Notes: generated by a model not told the origin, from the letters alone. A stretch of 19,974 nt of DNA from Nitrolancea sp040255925 (GCA_040255925.1 JBDZVX010000042.1:1-19974), one strand, 5' to 3'. Positions 6,643-15,711 are shown, counted from the stretch's first letter. Translations and numbers: made by a program.

Positions 6643-7053
6643 TTATACCGGTTTGTCGTCGCCTGGCTCTTCCGTGTTCGGCCAGCCGGCGATGCCGTAC
6701 GCGCCGGTCTTGAGTACCTTGAGGCCGAGTAGCGCGCATTTGACCCGCGCTGGGCTGATCGGGATGCCGAGTTCGTCTAGGAGATCCTGCGCCGTGAGCG
6801 ACCGGATCTCTTCCAGTTCCTGGCCTTGGATCATCTCGGTGAGCATCGACGTCGAGGCCTGGCTGATCGCGCAACCACGGCCGTGGAATTTGATCTCCGT
6901 AACCTTCCCCCCGGCAATCTTCAGATCGATTCGAATACGGTCGCCGCAGAGCGGGTTCGTGTCTTCGTAACTGATATCCGGATTCTCGATCGTCCCGGCA
7001 TTCCGGGGATTCCGGTAATGATCGAGAATTACCTCGCGGTACAGATCCGCCAC
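6643..7053 (-). CDS. sufU: SufU-type Fe-S scaffold / sulfur-transfer protein
   Basis: The 136-aa protein has the three conserved cysteines of the IscU/SufU fold: Cys36 in PLCGD (with the adjacent Asp38), Cys61 in GRGCAISQAS and Cys106 in ARVKCALLG. In Gram-positive-type SUF systems SufU accepts persulfide sulfur from SufS in a zinc-dependent manner and passes it to SufBCD. The gap between the second and third cysteines is 45 residues, close to IscU (43 in E. coli) and shorter than in Bacillus subtilis SufU (62), so the usual SufU insertion is missing. It lies 10 bases after sufS, within the operon. Confidence 0.92.
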   Translation of the reverse strand: MADLYREVILDHYRNPRNAGTIENPDISYEDTNPLCGDRIRIDLKIAGGKVTEIKFHGRGCAISQASTSMLTEMIQGQELEEIRSLTAQDLLDELGIPISPARVKCALLGLKVLKTGAYGIAGWPNTEEPGDDKPV

Positions 7054-7063
7054 CGTCGACTCC

Positions 7064-8317
7064 TTAGAGACCGAAGATGCGCCGGGCGGTCATCAGCCCA
7101 TCGACCAACCGGTCGACGTCCTCCTCGGTGTTGTAGATGTAAAAACTCGCGCGTGTGGTGGCGACAAGACCGAGCCGCTCCATTAAGGGCTGGGCACAGT
7201 GATGGCCGGCCCGCACCGCGATCCCTTCGCTATCAAGGATACTCGCGATGTCATGGGGATGTACATCCGCCAGGGTAAAGCTGACCACTCCGGCCCGGTC
7301 TTCACCAACCGGGCCATACAGCGTGATCCCCGGCACGCCGGCCAGCCGGTCAAGCGCGTAGCCGGTGATTTCTCGCTCGTGCGCCCGGACCGCATCCATG
7401 CCGAGTACGTTGAGATACTCGACGGCAACACGCAGTCCAACCGCGTCGCCGACGCTGGCGGTTCCCGCCTCGAACTTCTGCGGCAGATCGGCCCAGGTTG
7501 ATCCGTCCAGGGTCACAGTCCGGATCATATCGCCCCCGCCCAGAAACGGCGGCATCGCCTCCAACAGCGACCGGCGCCCGTAGAGCACACCGATCCCCAT
7601 CGGCCCAAGCATCTTGTGTCCGGAGAACGCATAGAAATCGACATCCAGCGCCTGAACATCCACCGGCATATGCGGCACGCTTTGCGCGCCATCGGCCACG
7701 ACGATCGCGCCAGCTTCATGCGCCCGCCGGGTGATCTCGACGATCGGGTTGATCGTCCCCAGCGCGTTCGAGACGTGCGTGACCCCCACCAGCTTGACCC
7801 GCTCTGACCGCAGGTAGCCGTCGAGCTGATCGAGCCGCAGCCGTCCGTCGTCGTCGATATCGACGTACCGCAGAGTCGCGCCGGTCGCCCGCGCGATGAT
7901 TTGCCAGGGGACGAGGTTGCTGTGATGCTCCAGAAGCGTCAGGACGATCGTATCCCCCGGCCCCAGATTGGCCCGGCCCCAGCTGTGGGCGACCAGATTC
8001 AGCGCCTCGGTCGCGTTCCGGACGAAGATACACTGGCACGCCTGCGGTGCATTGATGAACCGGGCGACTGTCTCACGCGCGGCGTCGTAGGCCGCGGTTG
8101 CCTGCTCGCTGAGCTGATAAACGCCCCGATGGATATTGGCGTTGGATGTCCGGTAGTAGGCATCCAGTGCATCGATCACCACGGCCGGCTTCTGGGAGCT
8201 TGCTGTGCTGTCCAGGTAGGTGAGCGGCTTCCCGTGGACGAGCTGGTGGAGGATCGGGAAGTCGCCCTTGACCTGTTCGCTATCGAAGACCTGGTGCCGC
8301 CTGGCTGTGCTGGTCAT
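7064..8317 (-). CDS. sufS: Cysteine desulfurase SufS
   Basis: A 417-aa class V aminotransferase-fold enzyme that uses pyridoxal phosphate to take sulfur from cysteine, giving alanine and an enzyme persulfide for SufU. The PLP lysine is Lys235 in FSGHKMLGP; His132 in LEHHSN stacks on the cofactor; Asp209 in VADGAQS contacts the PLP nitrogen; and the active-site Cys374 lies in RAGHHCAQP, the short-loop pattern of group II (SufS/CsdA) desulfurases. Full length for the family. Its ATG overlaps the sufD stop codon by four bases (ATGA), indicating translational coupling, and sufU follows after 10 bases. Confidence 0.96.
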   Translation of the reverse strand: MTSTARRHQVFDSEQVKGDFPILHQLVHGKPLTYLDSTASSQKPAVVIDALDAYYRTSNANIHRGVYQLSEQATAAYDAARETVARFINAPQACQCIFVRNATEALNLVAHSWGRANLGPGDTIVLTLLEHHSNLVPWQIIARATGATLRYVDIDDDGRLRLDQLDGYLRSERVKLVGVTHVSNALGTINPIVEITRRAHEAGAIVVADGAQSVPHMPVDVQALDVDFYAFSGHKMLGPMGIGVLYGRRSLLEAMPPFLGGGDMIRTVTLDGSTWADLPQKFEAGTASVGDAVGLRVAVEYLNVLGMDAVRAHEREITGYALDRLAGVPGITLYGPVGEDRAGVVSFTLADVHPHDIASILDSEGIAVRAGHHCAQPLMERLGLVATTRASFYIYNTEEDVDRLVDGLMTARRIFGL

Positions 8318-9651
8318 AGTCCGATCTTCCGGGCGATCGCCGCCCGTACCGTCTCCTGAACCTCGGGAACCGGCACGCGTTCGATCACCTCATCGAAGAA
8401 TCCATCGACGATGAGCTTGACCGCCTCGGTGCGGTTAATCCCGCGGCTCATGAGGTAGAAGATGTACTCCTCTTCGACTTGCCCGACGGTCGCGCCGTGG
8501 GTACAGCGGACATCGTTGGCGCCGATTTCCAGTTGGGGCATGGTATCGGCTCGCGAGGTCCGGCTCAGCAGGAGATTCCGGTTCGCCTGATAGGCGTCCG
8601 TCCGCTGGGCGTCCGGGAAGACCTTGATCACACCCAGATAAACCGTCCGCGCGCGATCCTTAATAGCCCCCTTATAGAGTAGGTCGCTGGTGGTATAGGG
8701 AGCGATGTGCATCTGACGCGTTTGATGATCCAGGTGCTGCCGTTCATCAGCGAAATAGAGACCAAGCATCTCGGCGGCCGAGCCCGGGCCAATGAGATCG
8801 CTGGCGATCAGGTTCCGGCTGAGCCGGGAGCCGAGCGAAATGTTCAGCATATTCACCACTGCATCCTGGGCGATGACCGCGCGCTGGGTGGTGAAGTTCC
8901 AGGCGCTACGCCCCCAGTCTTGAAGCTGGATGTAGCGTACCTGAGCGGCTTCCTCGGCGAAGACTTCGACGACACCGGAGGCCAGGAGTGGATCGGTGCC
9001 GGTTGGGGATGTCCAGGAATCGACCACAACGACTGAGGCCCCCTTCTCGGCGACGATCAACATGTGTGGGAGAATCGAGGAACCCAAGGACCGACCGTAG
9101 ACATGAGCATGCAGGGGAATCTCGACGTGCGTGTTGGCTGGGACGTAAACAAATGTCCCCCCACTCCAGAACGCGCCATGCAGCGCGGCGAACTTATTGT
9201 CGTCGCTCGGAACCGCTCGAGTCATGAAGTACCGCTTGATCAGGTCGGGATACTGGTCGATAGCTGTTGCCATGTCGGTAAAGATAACGCCCTGGCCGGC
9301 CAGGTCCGGGTTTAGATCGGCGTAGACCGAGTTGGAATCGACCTGGACCGTCAGCCCCGACCGCCGCTCATCCTCGGCTAGATCGGATGTCACGTCTGCT
9401 GGGAGTTCCGCGACCGAGTTGACCTTCTCCGCGAGGCCAGTATAGGGTGCCACGGCGTCGATCGGCAGTCGGCGGATATCGGTCCGTCGCCACTCCTCGT
9501 CATTCCGGGTCGGCATCGGGAGCGCGTCAAACGCGTCCCAGGCGGCCAGCCGCTTCTGGCGGATCCATTCCGGCTCTCCGCGTTGCCAGGACAGTTCCTC
9601 AACGGCCTGGCGAGAAAAGCCTCTTGTTCTCTCCTTCACCGAAGCTTCCAT
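8314..9651 (-). CDS. sufD: SufD subunit of the SufBCD Fe-S scaffold
   Basis: A SufB/SufD-family beta-helix protein. Conserved features include GVIFTDMATAI, DDNKFAALHGAFWSGGTFVYVPANTHVEIPLHAHVY, a beta-helical core, and the C-terminal RCTHGATVGQVEEEYIFYLMSRGI block with its conserved His. It lacks the SufB catalytic-type GCTAP cysteine, which marks it as SufD rather than SufB. With SufB and SufC it forms the complex on which clusters are built. I chose ATG 9651, which has GAGGG close upstream; an in-frame ATG at 9723 would add 24 poorly conserved residues. It overlaps sufS by four bases. A 174-base gap to sufB is unusually long for this operon. Confidence 0.93.
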   Translation of the reverse strand: MEASVKERTRGFSRQAVEELSWQRGEPEWIRQKRLAAWDAFDALPMPTRNDEEWRRTDIRRLPIDAVAPYTGLAEKVNSVAELPADVTSDLAEDERRSGLTVQVDSNSVYADLNPDLAGQGVIFTDMATAIDQYPDLIKRYFMTRAVPSDDNKFAALHGAFWSGGTFVYVPANTHVEIPLHAHVYGRSLGSSILPHMLIVAEKGASVVVVDSWTSPTGTDPLLASGVVEVFAEEAAQVRYIQLQDWGRSAWNFTTQRAVIAQDAVVNMLNISLGSRLSRNLIASDLIGPGSAAEMLGLYFADERQHLDHQTRQMHIAPYTTSDLLYKGAIKDRARTVYLGVIKVFPDAQRTDAYQANRNLLLSRTSRADTMPQLEIGANDVRCTHGATVGQVEEEYIFYLMSRGINRTEAVKLIVDGFFDEVIERVPVPEVQETVRAAIARKIGL

Positions 9652-9825
9652 AGACTCCCTCATATCGAGGAGGCGGGCGCCGGCGTCTCGATGACCGCCA
9701 CGGACGACCCGCCCCCCAATCATGTTCGTTCAGTTGTCAGTGATGAGCGGCGGCCTAATCCCGCGTCTGTTTCTCAACGGATCGATTCCGCCGCTTCCCG
9801 GAGGATAACGCACTCAATCGGCGTA

Positions 9826-11232
<1,407 letters not shown>

Positions 11233-11274
11233 AGGTTCGTCTCCTTCCGGCAGGTTACCGATGGGATAGCCCGC

Positions 11275-12054
11275 CTACGCTGCGTGCTTTTCCTTCAGCC
11301 AGTCGTAACCTTTGTCCTCCAGCTCGAGCGCCAACTCCGGCCCGCCGGACTCAACGACGCGCCCTTCGAGCATGACGTGGACGAAGTGTGGCTTGATGTA
11401 ATTGAGCAGCCGCTGATAGTGGGTAATCACCAGCATCGCCTGCTGGTCCGTGAAGACGGTGTTGACTCCCTCGGAGACAGTGCGGAGCGCATCGATGTCG
11501 AGCCCGGAGTCAGTCTCGTCCAGGATCGCGAAATCCGGCTCCAGCAGCGCGAGCTGCAGGATTTCGGCACGCTTCTTTTCGCCACCGGAGAACCCCTCGT
11601 TGAGGTACCGGCCCGCGAACGCTTCGTCCATCTTAAGCAGTGCCATCTTCTCACGGATCATGCGGCGGAACTCACGGGGTGGCAGCGGTTTGCCGTTGCC
11701 ATTGCCCCGGCCCTCGCGGACCGAGTTCACCGCCAGGCGAAGGAAGTTCGCCATACTGACACCGGGAATGACGGTCGGGTATTGGAACGCCAGGAACATG
11801 CCCAGCCGGGCGCGTTCGTCGGCGCTCATCTCCAGGACATTCGCCCCCTTAAAGAGGACGCGTCCTTCTAGGACTTCATAGTTCGGATGCCCGGCAACGA
11901 CGTAGGCGAGCGTGCTCTTGCCTGAACCGTTCGGGCCCATCAACCCGTGGATCTCCCCCCGGTTGATGGTGAGGTTGACGCCACGGAGGATCTGTTTGCC
12001 TTCGATCCCCGCGTGTAGGTTTTCGATCTGAAAGAGGGGCGTTGCATCGCTCAT
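11275..12054 (-). CDS. sufC: SufC ATPase of the Fe-S scaffold complex
   Basis: A 259-aa ABC-type ATPase. Walker A is GPNGSGKST (residues 40-48), the signature is FSGGEKKR (155-162), Walker B is FAILDE with catalytic Glu180, followed by TDSGLDIDAL, and the switch His is His212 in ITHYQ. SufC is cytoplasmic and drives conformational change in SufBCD; it has no transport partner. I chose ATG 12054, since the sequence MSDATPLFQIENLHA fits the family start; an in-frame GTG at 12075 is an alternative. The GGAGGT site is 13 bases upstream of the ATG, longer than usual. First of the suf genes proper, with its own promoter-like site at 12110-12137. Confidence 0.95.
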   Translation of the reverse strand: MSDATPLFQIENLHAGIEGKQILRGVNLTINRGEIHGLMGPNGSGKSTLAYVVAGHPNYEVLEGRVLFKGANVLEMSADERARLGMFLAFQYPTVIPGVSMANFLRLAVNSVREGRGNGNGKPLPPREFRRMIREKMALLKMDEAFAGRYLNEGFSGGEKKRAEILQLALLEPDFAILDETDSGLDIDALRTVSEGVNTVFTDQQAMLVITHYQRLLNYIKPHFVHVMLEGRVVESGGPELALELEDKGYDWLKEKHAA

Positions 12055-12109
12055 TGTAGGGCCTGCTACCTCCACTTCCTACCAAGTGCTCCAATTCGGA
12101 TACGACATT

Positions 12110-12137
12110 AGTCTACCATTAAGTTGAGAAACTTCAA
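12110..12137 (-). promoter_or_regulatory. Putative suf promoter with palindrome
   Basis: Read leftward, TTGAAG (12137-12132) and TAGACT (12115-12110) are 16 bases apart, 56 bases before sufC. AAGTT (12121-12125) and AACTT (12130-12134) form a perfect inverted repeat around GAGA that overlaps the -35 and spacer, suitable for a repressor. It does not match the 7-1-7 Fur-family pattern. Confidence 0.45.
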
Positions 12138-12180
12138 TCCCTCGTCGATGGGGAAGCCTGGTCTCCGGGAACCGCCAGGA

Positions 12181-12591
12181 TTATCCTGTGACGTTCTGCG
12201 CCTCCTGGCAATCACTGCAGATTCCCGAGAAAACCGTTTGATGCCCATCGATCAGGAATCCGGTCTGTTCCGCCGCGATTTGGCGGGCCAGAATCGCGAT
12301 TGGGACATCGACATCCAGCAACCGCTCACAGATCCGGCAGTAAACGTGGTCGTGCCGGTCGGTGCGGCGGTCGAACTGGGTTGCGTGGTCTCCAAACGGG
12401 AACTCCTGAATGAGACCGTGCTCGGCCAGGAGGTGCAACGTCCGGTAGACCGTGCCGTACGCGATCGTCGGATACTTCTCTCGAACTCGTGCAAAGATCT
12501 CGGCTGCCGTAAGATGCTTTTCAGCACTCCGGACTTCGGCCAAGATCACGGTCCGCTGGGTTGTCATCCGGATGCCATCATCGGCCGGCAT
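12181..12591 (-). CDS. Fur-family metalloregulator (PerR-like ligand set)
   Basis: A 136-aa Fur-family repressor: N-terminal winged helix (TTQRTVILAEV...LTAAEIFARVREKYPTIAYGTVYRTLHLLAEHGLI) and C-terminal metal/dimer domain. The structural zinc site is Cys85, Cys88, Cys125 and Cys128. The regulatory site aligns with B. subtilis PerR residues H37, D85, H91, H93 and D104 as His26, Asp74, His80, His82 and Asp93, so all five PerR-type ligands are present. This suggests response to iron/manganese or peroxide, but Fur versus PerR cannot be settled by motif alone. It precedes sufC on the same strand by 126 bases and has a Fur-family operator in its own leader. The ATG follows GGGAGTGAG. Confidence 0.9.
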   Translation of the reverse strand: MPADDGIRMTTQRTVILAEVRSAEKHLTAAEIFARVREKYPTIAYGTVYRTLHLLAEHGLIQEFPFGDHATQFDRRTDRHDHVYCRICERLLDVDVPIAILARQIAAEQTGFLIDGHQTVFSGICSDCQEAQNVTG

Positions 12592-12609
12592 CTGAGACTC
12601 ACTCCCAGG

Positions 12610-12624
12610 TAAGAATGATTCCTA
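12610..12624. promoter_or_regulatory. Fur-family 7-1-7 operator
   Basis: Read leftward the site is TAGGAATCATTCTTA: two 7-base arms around one base, with one mismatch, and the AATNATT core shared by Fur, PerR and Zur boxes. It ends 18 bases before the regulator's ATG, just downstream of the predicted start of transcription, so it should mediate autorepression. Confidence 0.65.
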
Positions 12625-12641
12625 GTCCGTATTCCGGCTAT

Positions 12642-12670
12642 ACCTTACCGCAGCAGTCGGATTTCGTCAA
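12642..12670 (-). promoter_or_regulatory. Putative promoter of the fur-suf operon
   Basis: Read leftward, TTGACG (12670-12665) is 17 bases from TAAGGT (12647-12642). The -35 is good, the -10 weak. Transcription would start near 12635, just before the 7-1-7 operator. Bases 12671-12975 otherwise show no supported gene. Confidence 0.4.
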
Positions 12671-12975
12671 CACTTGGGTTTGGAAATTTGGAAACAGTCT
12701 TCCGTCTGGTTCTGGCTGGCTTTTCCACGCTTCGAAGCCGGAGCGCTGGGGCCATGACCCTGCTTGGCTAGCCTCGGATCATTTCCTTATGATCGTCACC
12801 AGCGTCGGTACTTTCCTCGATGGGCAGACCGCAGGGGGCACCGCTTACGAAGACGGGAACGTGCCCTGCGGAACGAATCCCTAGCAACGATCAGCGATGA
12901 TCGCGATGCTGTCGGGTGCATGTGTAACGCGCCGGGCCCCACACCCCCTCACCTACCCAGAGAGAAGAGTTGGTT

Positions 12976-13836
12976 ATGATCGGTGAGCTGTACTTCGAGG
13001 GTTGGAATGGGCGCGCCTACCTGGCGACACTGGTCGATGCGGGATCCGAGAAACTCAGTGTTGCCGTCTTACGAGGAGTTTCGACCGAGCGGATCGTCGC
13101 GGAATTTCGTGAACGTACCTCAGATCGGCTGCGTCGCGGCATCTCATTGGCGTATGCTGAGGAGATGCTCGCGGAACATGTCGAAGAAGCATCGACGCGC
13201 CGCAGGTCACCGTCGAGGAGTTGGAGGAGCGGGGCGATTCGTCGCCAGAAACGCCCGTCTCCGTGCGCTGACTACCTTGATGCCCACGGTATTGGCGATT
13301 GGTGGTCGGCGCCTTTCGCAATCACGGGGCAGCTTCCGTTAGGTTGGGAATGGTCACGGCGCTTCGACATTGCCCATGAGGTGGCCATCGCGTCTTCATG
13401 GCTGGACGAATATTCGAGTTGGTGGGTCACCCCCGAACGCATTCCAGTTACTCTGGACGCGCGAGTGGTGCGGAACGGGCAGCCATGGCTCCTGGATGAT
13501 TACCAATCCAGGCCCGTCGTCGTGAGCAGCACCCCGCTCGACTTCGGTAACGCCAAGCCCCGTGTCTACGAGATCGCCAGTGCGCGAGGTTGGGCTGAAT
13601 TCGTCGCCTCCTACCCCTATGCCGCGAAGAGCTTCCTCACCTACGACTGGGGATACCGTGACTCCACGGGGCTTATCATTCCCGACTGGGCAAAGGTCGC
13701 CAAAGATTGGGATGGTGTCCACGTCAGCGTCTCCGGATACCTCAGTGCCTCCTACCGGCCGCTCCCCATCCGTCATGGATGGACTGTCCTCTCGGGCTGG
13801 CACCCTGGAGCGACTGTCTTGCTTCGCTGGCCGTAG
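12976..13836 (+). CDS. Hypothetical protein with apparent internal frame excursion
   Basis: I do not recognise the family with certainty; the C-terminal part (LIIPDWAKVAKDWDGVHVSVSGYLSASYRPL...TVLSGWHPGATVLLRW) looks like a Trp-rich domain seen in actinobacterial hypothetical proteins. I chose ATG 12976, with AGAGAAGAG upstream, over TTG 12970. Residues about 72-98 (13189-13269) are oddly Arg/Ser-rich (RRRSPSRSWRSGAIRRQKR), whereas the -1 frame of the same DNA reads as normal acidic protein with better third-position G/C. Two compensating indels are likely, either real or from sequencing. The gene sits divergent from fur-suf and 270 bases before the sulfurtransferase. Confidence 0.65.
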   Translation: MIGELYFEGWNGRAYLATLVDAGSEKLSVAVLRGVSTERIVAEFRERTSDRLRRGISLAYAEEMLAEHVEEASTRRRSPSRSWRSGAIRRQKRPSPCADYLDAHGIGDWWSAPFAITGQLPLGWEWSRRFDIAHEVAIASSWLDEYSSWWVTPERIPVTLDARVVRNGQPWLLDDYQSRPVVVSSTPLDFGNAKPRVYEIASARGWAEFVASYPYAAKSFLTYDWGYRDSTGLIIPDWAKVAKDWDGVHVSVSGYLSASYRPLPIRHGWTVLSGWHPGATVLLRWP

Positions 13837-14102
13837 CACGCGCCAACCGGTCCTCAACGCGATCGTGATCTCTCCCTGGAGTGTCGCGGGCACCATGCGT
13901 GCCTTCTTCTCCGCATTGGTATGGGAATCCGCAGGCATTTACGGGCCGAATGACCCATGTCCATGCGGATGTCACTCATTGCCCTAGCCAAACGGGGCGA
14001 TTCTTGTTAATCTCAGAGGAAGCGTGAGATAGCATCCGGCACGCGGTGTCCGGGAAGTTGGATGAGGATGATCGATCATTCGGTTCCGGAGGGAGGAACA
14101 GG

Positions 14103-14984
14103 GTGGCGGACGAGGTAGCTTCCAAGGGGTACGTGAACCCCGACCTGCTGGTCAGCACGGAATGGGTGGCGCAGCATTTGAACGATCCTTCGATCCGCAT
14201 TGTCGAGTCGGACGAGGATGTCCTGCTCTACGAAATCGGCCACATCCCCGGCGCGGTGAAGGTCGATTGGCACACCGATCTGCAAGACCCGTTGGTCCGC
14301 GATTTCATCGGACCGAAGGAATTTACCGCGTTGATGAATCAGCTCGGGATCGGTGATGACACGACCGTGGTCTTCTACGGCGACAAGAACAACTGGTGGG
14401 CAGCCTACGCCTACTGGTTCTTCCGGTACATGGGGAACGACAACGTGAAGGTCATGGATGGCGGCCGGAAGAAGTGGGAGGCCGAAGGGCGCCCGCTGAC
14501 ACGGGAGGCATCGGTCTATCCGCCGGCGAACTACACCCCGAAGCCGATGAATTCCGAGCTTCGAGTCCTCCGCGATGGCGTGCTGGCCCACATCGGCTAC
14601 CACGGTGTGAAGAAGGTCGAGGACGGCGGCGCGTTGGTCGATGTCCGCTCGCCGGGTGAGTACAGCGGCGAACTGCTCCATATGCCGGATTACCCGCAGG
14701 AAGGTGCGCTTCGCGGCGGGCATATCCCGGGCGCCAAAAATATCCCCTGGGCTCGCGCGGTTGCCGAGGATGGTACCTTCAAGACCGCCGCCGAGCTCCG
14801 TGATCTCTACCAGGGAGCCGGGATTACCGAGGATCAGGACATCGTGGTCTACTGCCGGATCGGCGAGCGCTCCTCGCACAGCTGGTTCGTGCTGCATGAA
14901 CTGCTGGGCTATCCGAATGTGCGCAACTACGATGGATCTTGGACCGAGTGGGGTAATGTCATCGGGGTGCCGATCGAGCGCTAA
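14103..14984 (+). CDS. Thiosulfate/3-mercaptopyruvate sulfurtransferase (two rhodanese domains)
   Basis: A 293-aa tandem rhodanese. The N-terminal domain (about residues 10-135) has Asp94 where the cysteine would be (FYGDKNNWWAAYAYW) and is inactive, as usual. The C-terminal domain has the active loop CRIGERS with catalytic Cys251, followed by SHSWF, the form common in actinobacterial CysA-type thiosulfate sulfurtransferases. It moves sulfane sulfur from thiosulfate or mercaptopyruvate to a thiol acceptor. GTG 14103 was chosen because GGAGG lies 6 bases upstream; ATG 14046 has no site. The next gene, 85 bases on, is an IscU-like scaffold, suggesting this enzyme feeds sulfur to it. Bases 13837-14102 hold no clear gene. 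Confidence 0.9.
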   Translation: MADEVASKGYVNPDLLVSTEWVAQHLNDPSIRIVESDEDVLLYEIGHIPGAVKVDWHTDLQDPLVRDFIGPKEFTALMNQLGIGDDTTVVFYGDKNNWWAAYAYWFFRYMGNDNVKVMDGGRKKWEAEGRPLTREASVYPPANYTPKPMNSELRVLRDGVLAHIGYHGVKKVEDGGALVDVRSPGEYSGELLHMPDYPQEGALRGGHIPGAKNIPWARAVAEDGTFKTAAELRDLYQGAGITEDQDIVVYCRIGERSSHSWFVLHELLGYPNVRNYDGSWTEWGNVIGVPIER

Positions 14985-14992
14985 GCGCTCGG

Positions 14993-15027
14993 GCGTGTCC
15001 TGCGGGACGATGCGCCGTGGGACACGC
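14993..15027 (+). promoter_or_regulatory. Intercistronic hairpin
   Basis: GCGTGTCC (14993-15000) pairs with GGACACGC (15020-15027). It follows a perfect 8-1-8 palindrome over the sulfurtransferase stop codon (14975-14991). A second small stem, GGCAG (15035-15039) with CTGCC (15047-15051), lies just before the next ribosome site. These may tune the ratio of the two products by processing or partial termination. Confidence 0.35.
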
Positions 15028-15069
15028 TGATTCCGGCAGGGTGAGACTGCCCCGAGTGTTGGAGCAATC

Positions 15070-15567
15070 ATGGATCGACAGGAGCAGATCGAAAACCTGC
15101 TCGATCACTACGAGCATCCCCGATTCCGCGAGGCGAACGAGGGTGCCGATGTGATCATGCCGGGAGGAAACCCCGGTTGTGGTGATGTCATCACGATTTA
15201 TCTCAGCATCGCCGACGACGAGGCTTCGGTGTCCGAGGTCGGGTTCGAGGGCGAAGGCTGCACGATTAGCCAGGCGGCCGCGTCCATCCTGATGGAGATG
15301 GCTCACGACGAGCACTGGACGCTCGGTGAGATCGATGAGATCGACTACACCACGATGATCGATATCCTGGGCAAGGAAGCCGTGCAGATGCGCCCCAAGT
15401 GCGCGACCCTCGCACTCGGGACGCTCAAGGCTGCTGTGAAGAAATACCGGCGAGACAAAATGCGCCGGGATGCAGGTCTCGACACCATTGAGGAGGAGGA
15501 CGACGAAAGCGCCAAGAGTCTCGGCATTGTGACCGGCGCGGCCGCGCTTCAGGAAACGAAGGAATAG
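15070..15567 (+). CDS. Second IscU/SufU-like Fe-S scaffold protein
   Basis: A 165-aa IscU-fold protein with Cys37 in NPGCGD (and Asp39), Cys64 in GEGCTISQAA and Cys111 in RPKCATLAL, the full ligand set for cluster or zinc binding. It differs clearly from the operon's SufU: the N terminus is MDRQEQIENLLDHYEHPRFR, the second-to-third cysteine gap is 47, and an extra tail of about 40 residues (KKYRRDKMRRDAG...EEEDDES...) is first basic, then acidic. GGAG precedes the ATG by 5 bases. It follows the sulfurtransferase and precedes a large Fe-S flavoprotein, so it may build or deliver clusters for that enzyme. Family membership is firm; the dedicated role is inference. Confidence 0.88.
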   Translation: MDRQEQIENLLDHYEHPRFREANEGADVIMPGGNPGCGDVITIYLSIADDEASVSEVGFEGEGCTISQAAASILMEMAHDEHWTLGEIDEIDYTTMIDILGKEAVQMRPKCATLALGTLKAAVKKYRRDKMRRDAGLDTIEEEDDESAKSLGIVTGAAALQETKE

Positions 15568-15690
15568 CTGGCGGGCGGCTTGCGCCCGGCTCCCGGTCGA
15601 ACGGCTCTCGCGCTTCCTGGACGGCGAAGGCGGCCCGGACCTTTGTGAAATACGCATCGTTCGGGTCTGCACAAATCGTCATTCCTCAGC

Positions 15691-15696
15691 TATAAT
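15691..15696 (+). promoter_or_regulatory. Consensus -10 element before the Fe-S flavoprotein
   Basis: TATAAT matches the -10 consensus exactly and lies in an AT-rich patch (15691-15708) that stands out in this GC-rich DNA. No good -35 is visible at 16-18 bases upstream, so an activator or another sigma factor may be involved. Transcription would start near 15703. Confidence 0.5.
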
Positions 15697-15711
15697 ACGA
15701 AAATTAAGAGT

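Noticed and set aside
12671..12960. Open frames in the gap between fur and the hypothetical gene
   Set aside because: No ribosome sites and low-quality translations; treated as non-coding.
14076..15071. 331-codon leftward open frame opposite the sulfurtransferase
   Set aside because: The rightward strand encodes an unmistakable rhodanese; long antisense frames are expected in GC-rich DNA.
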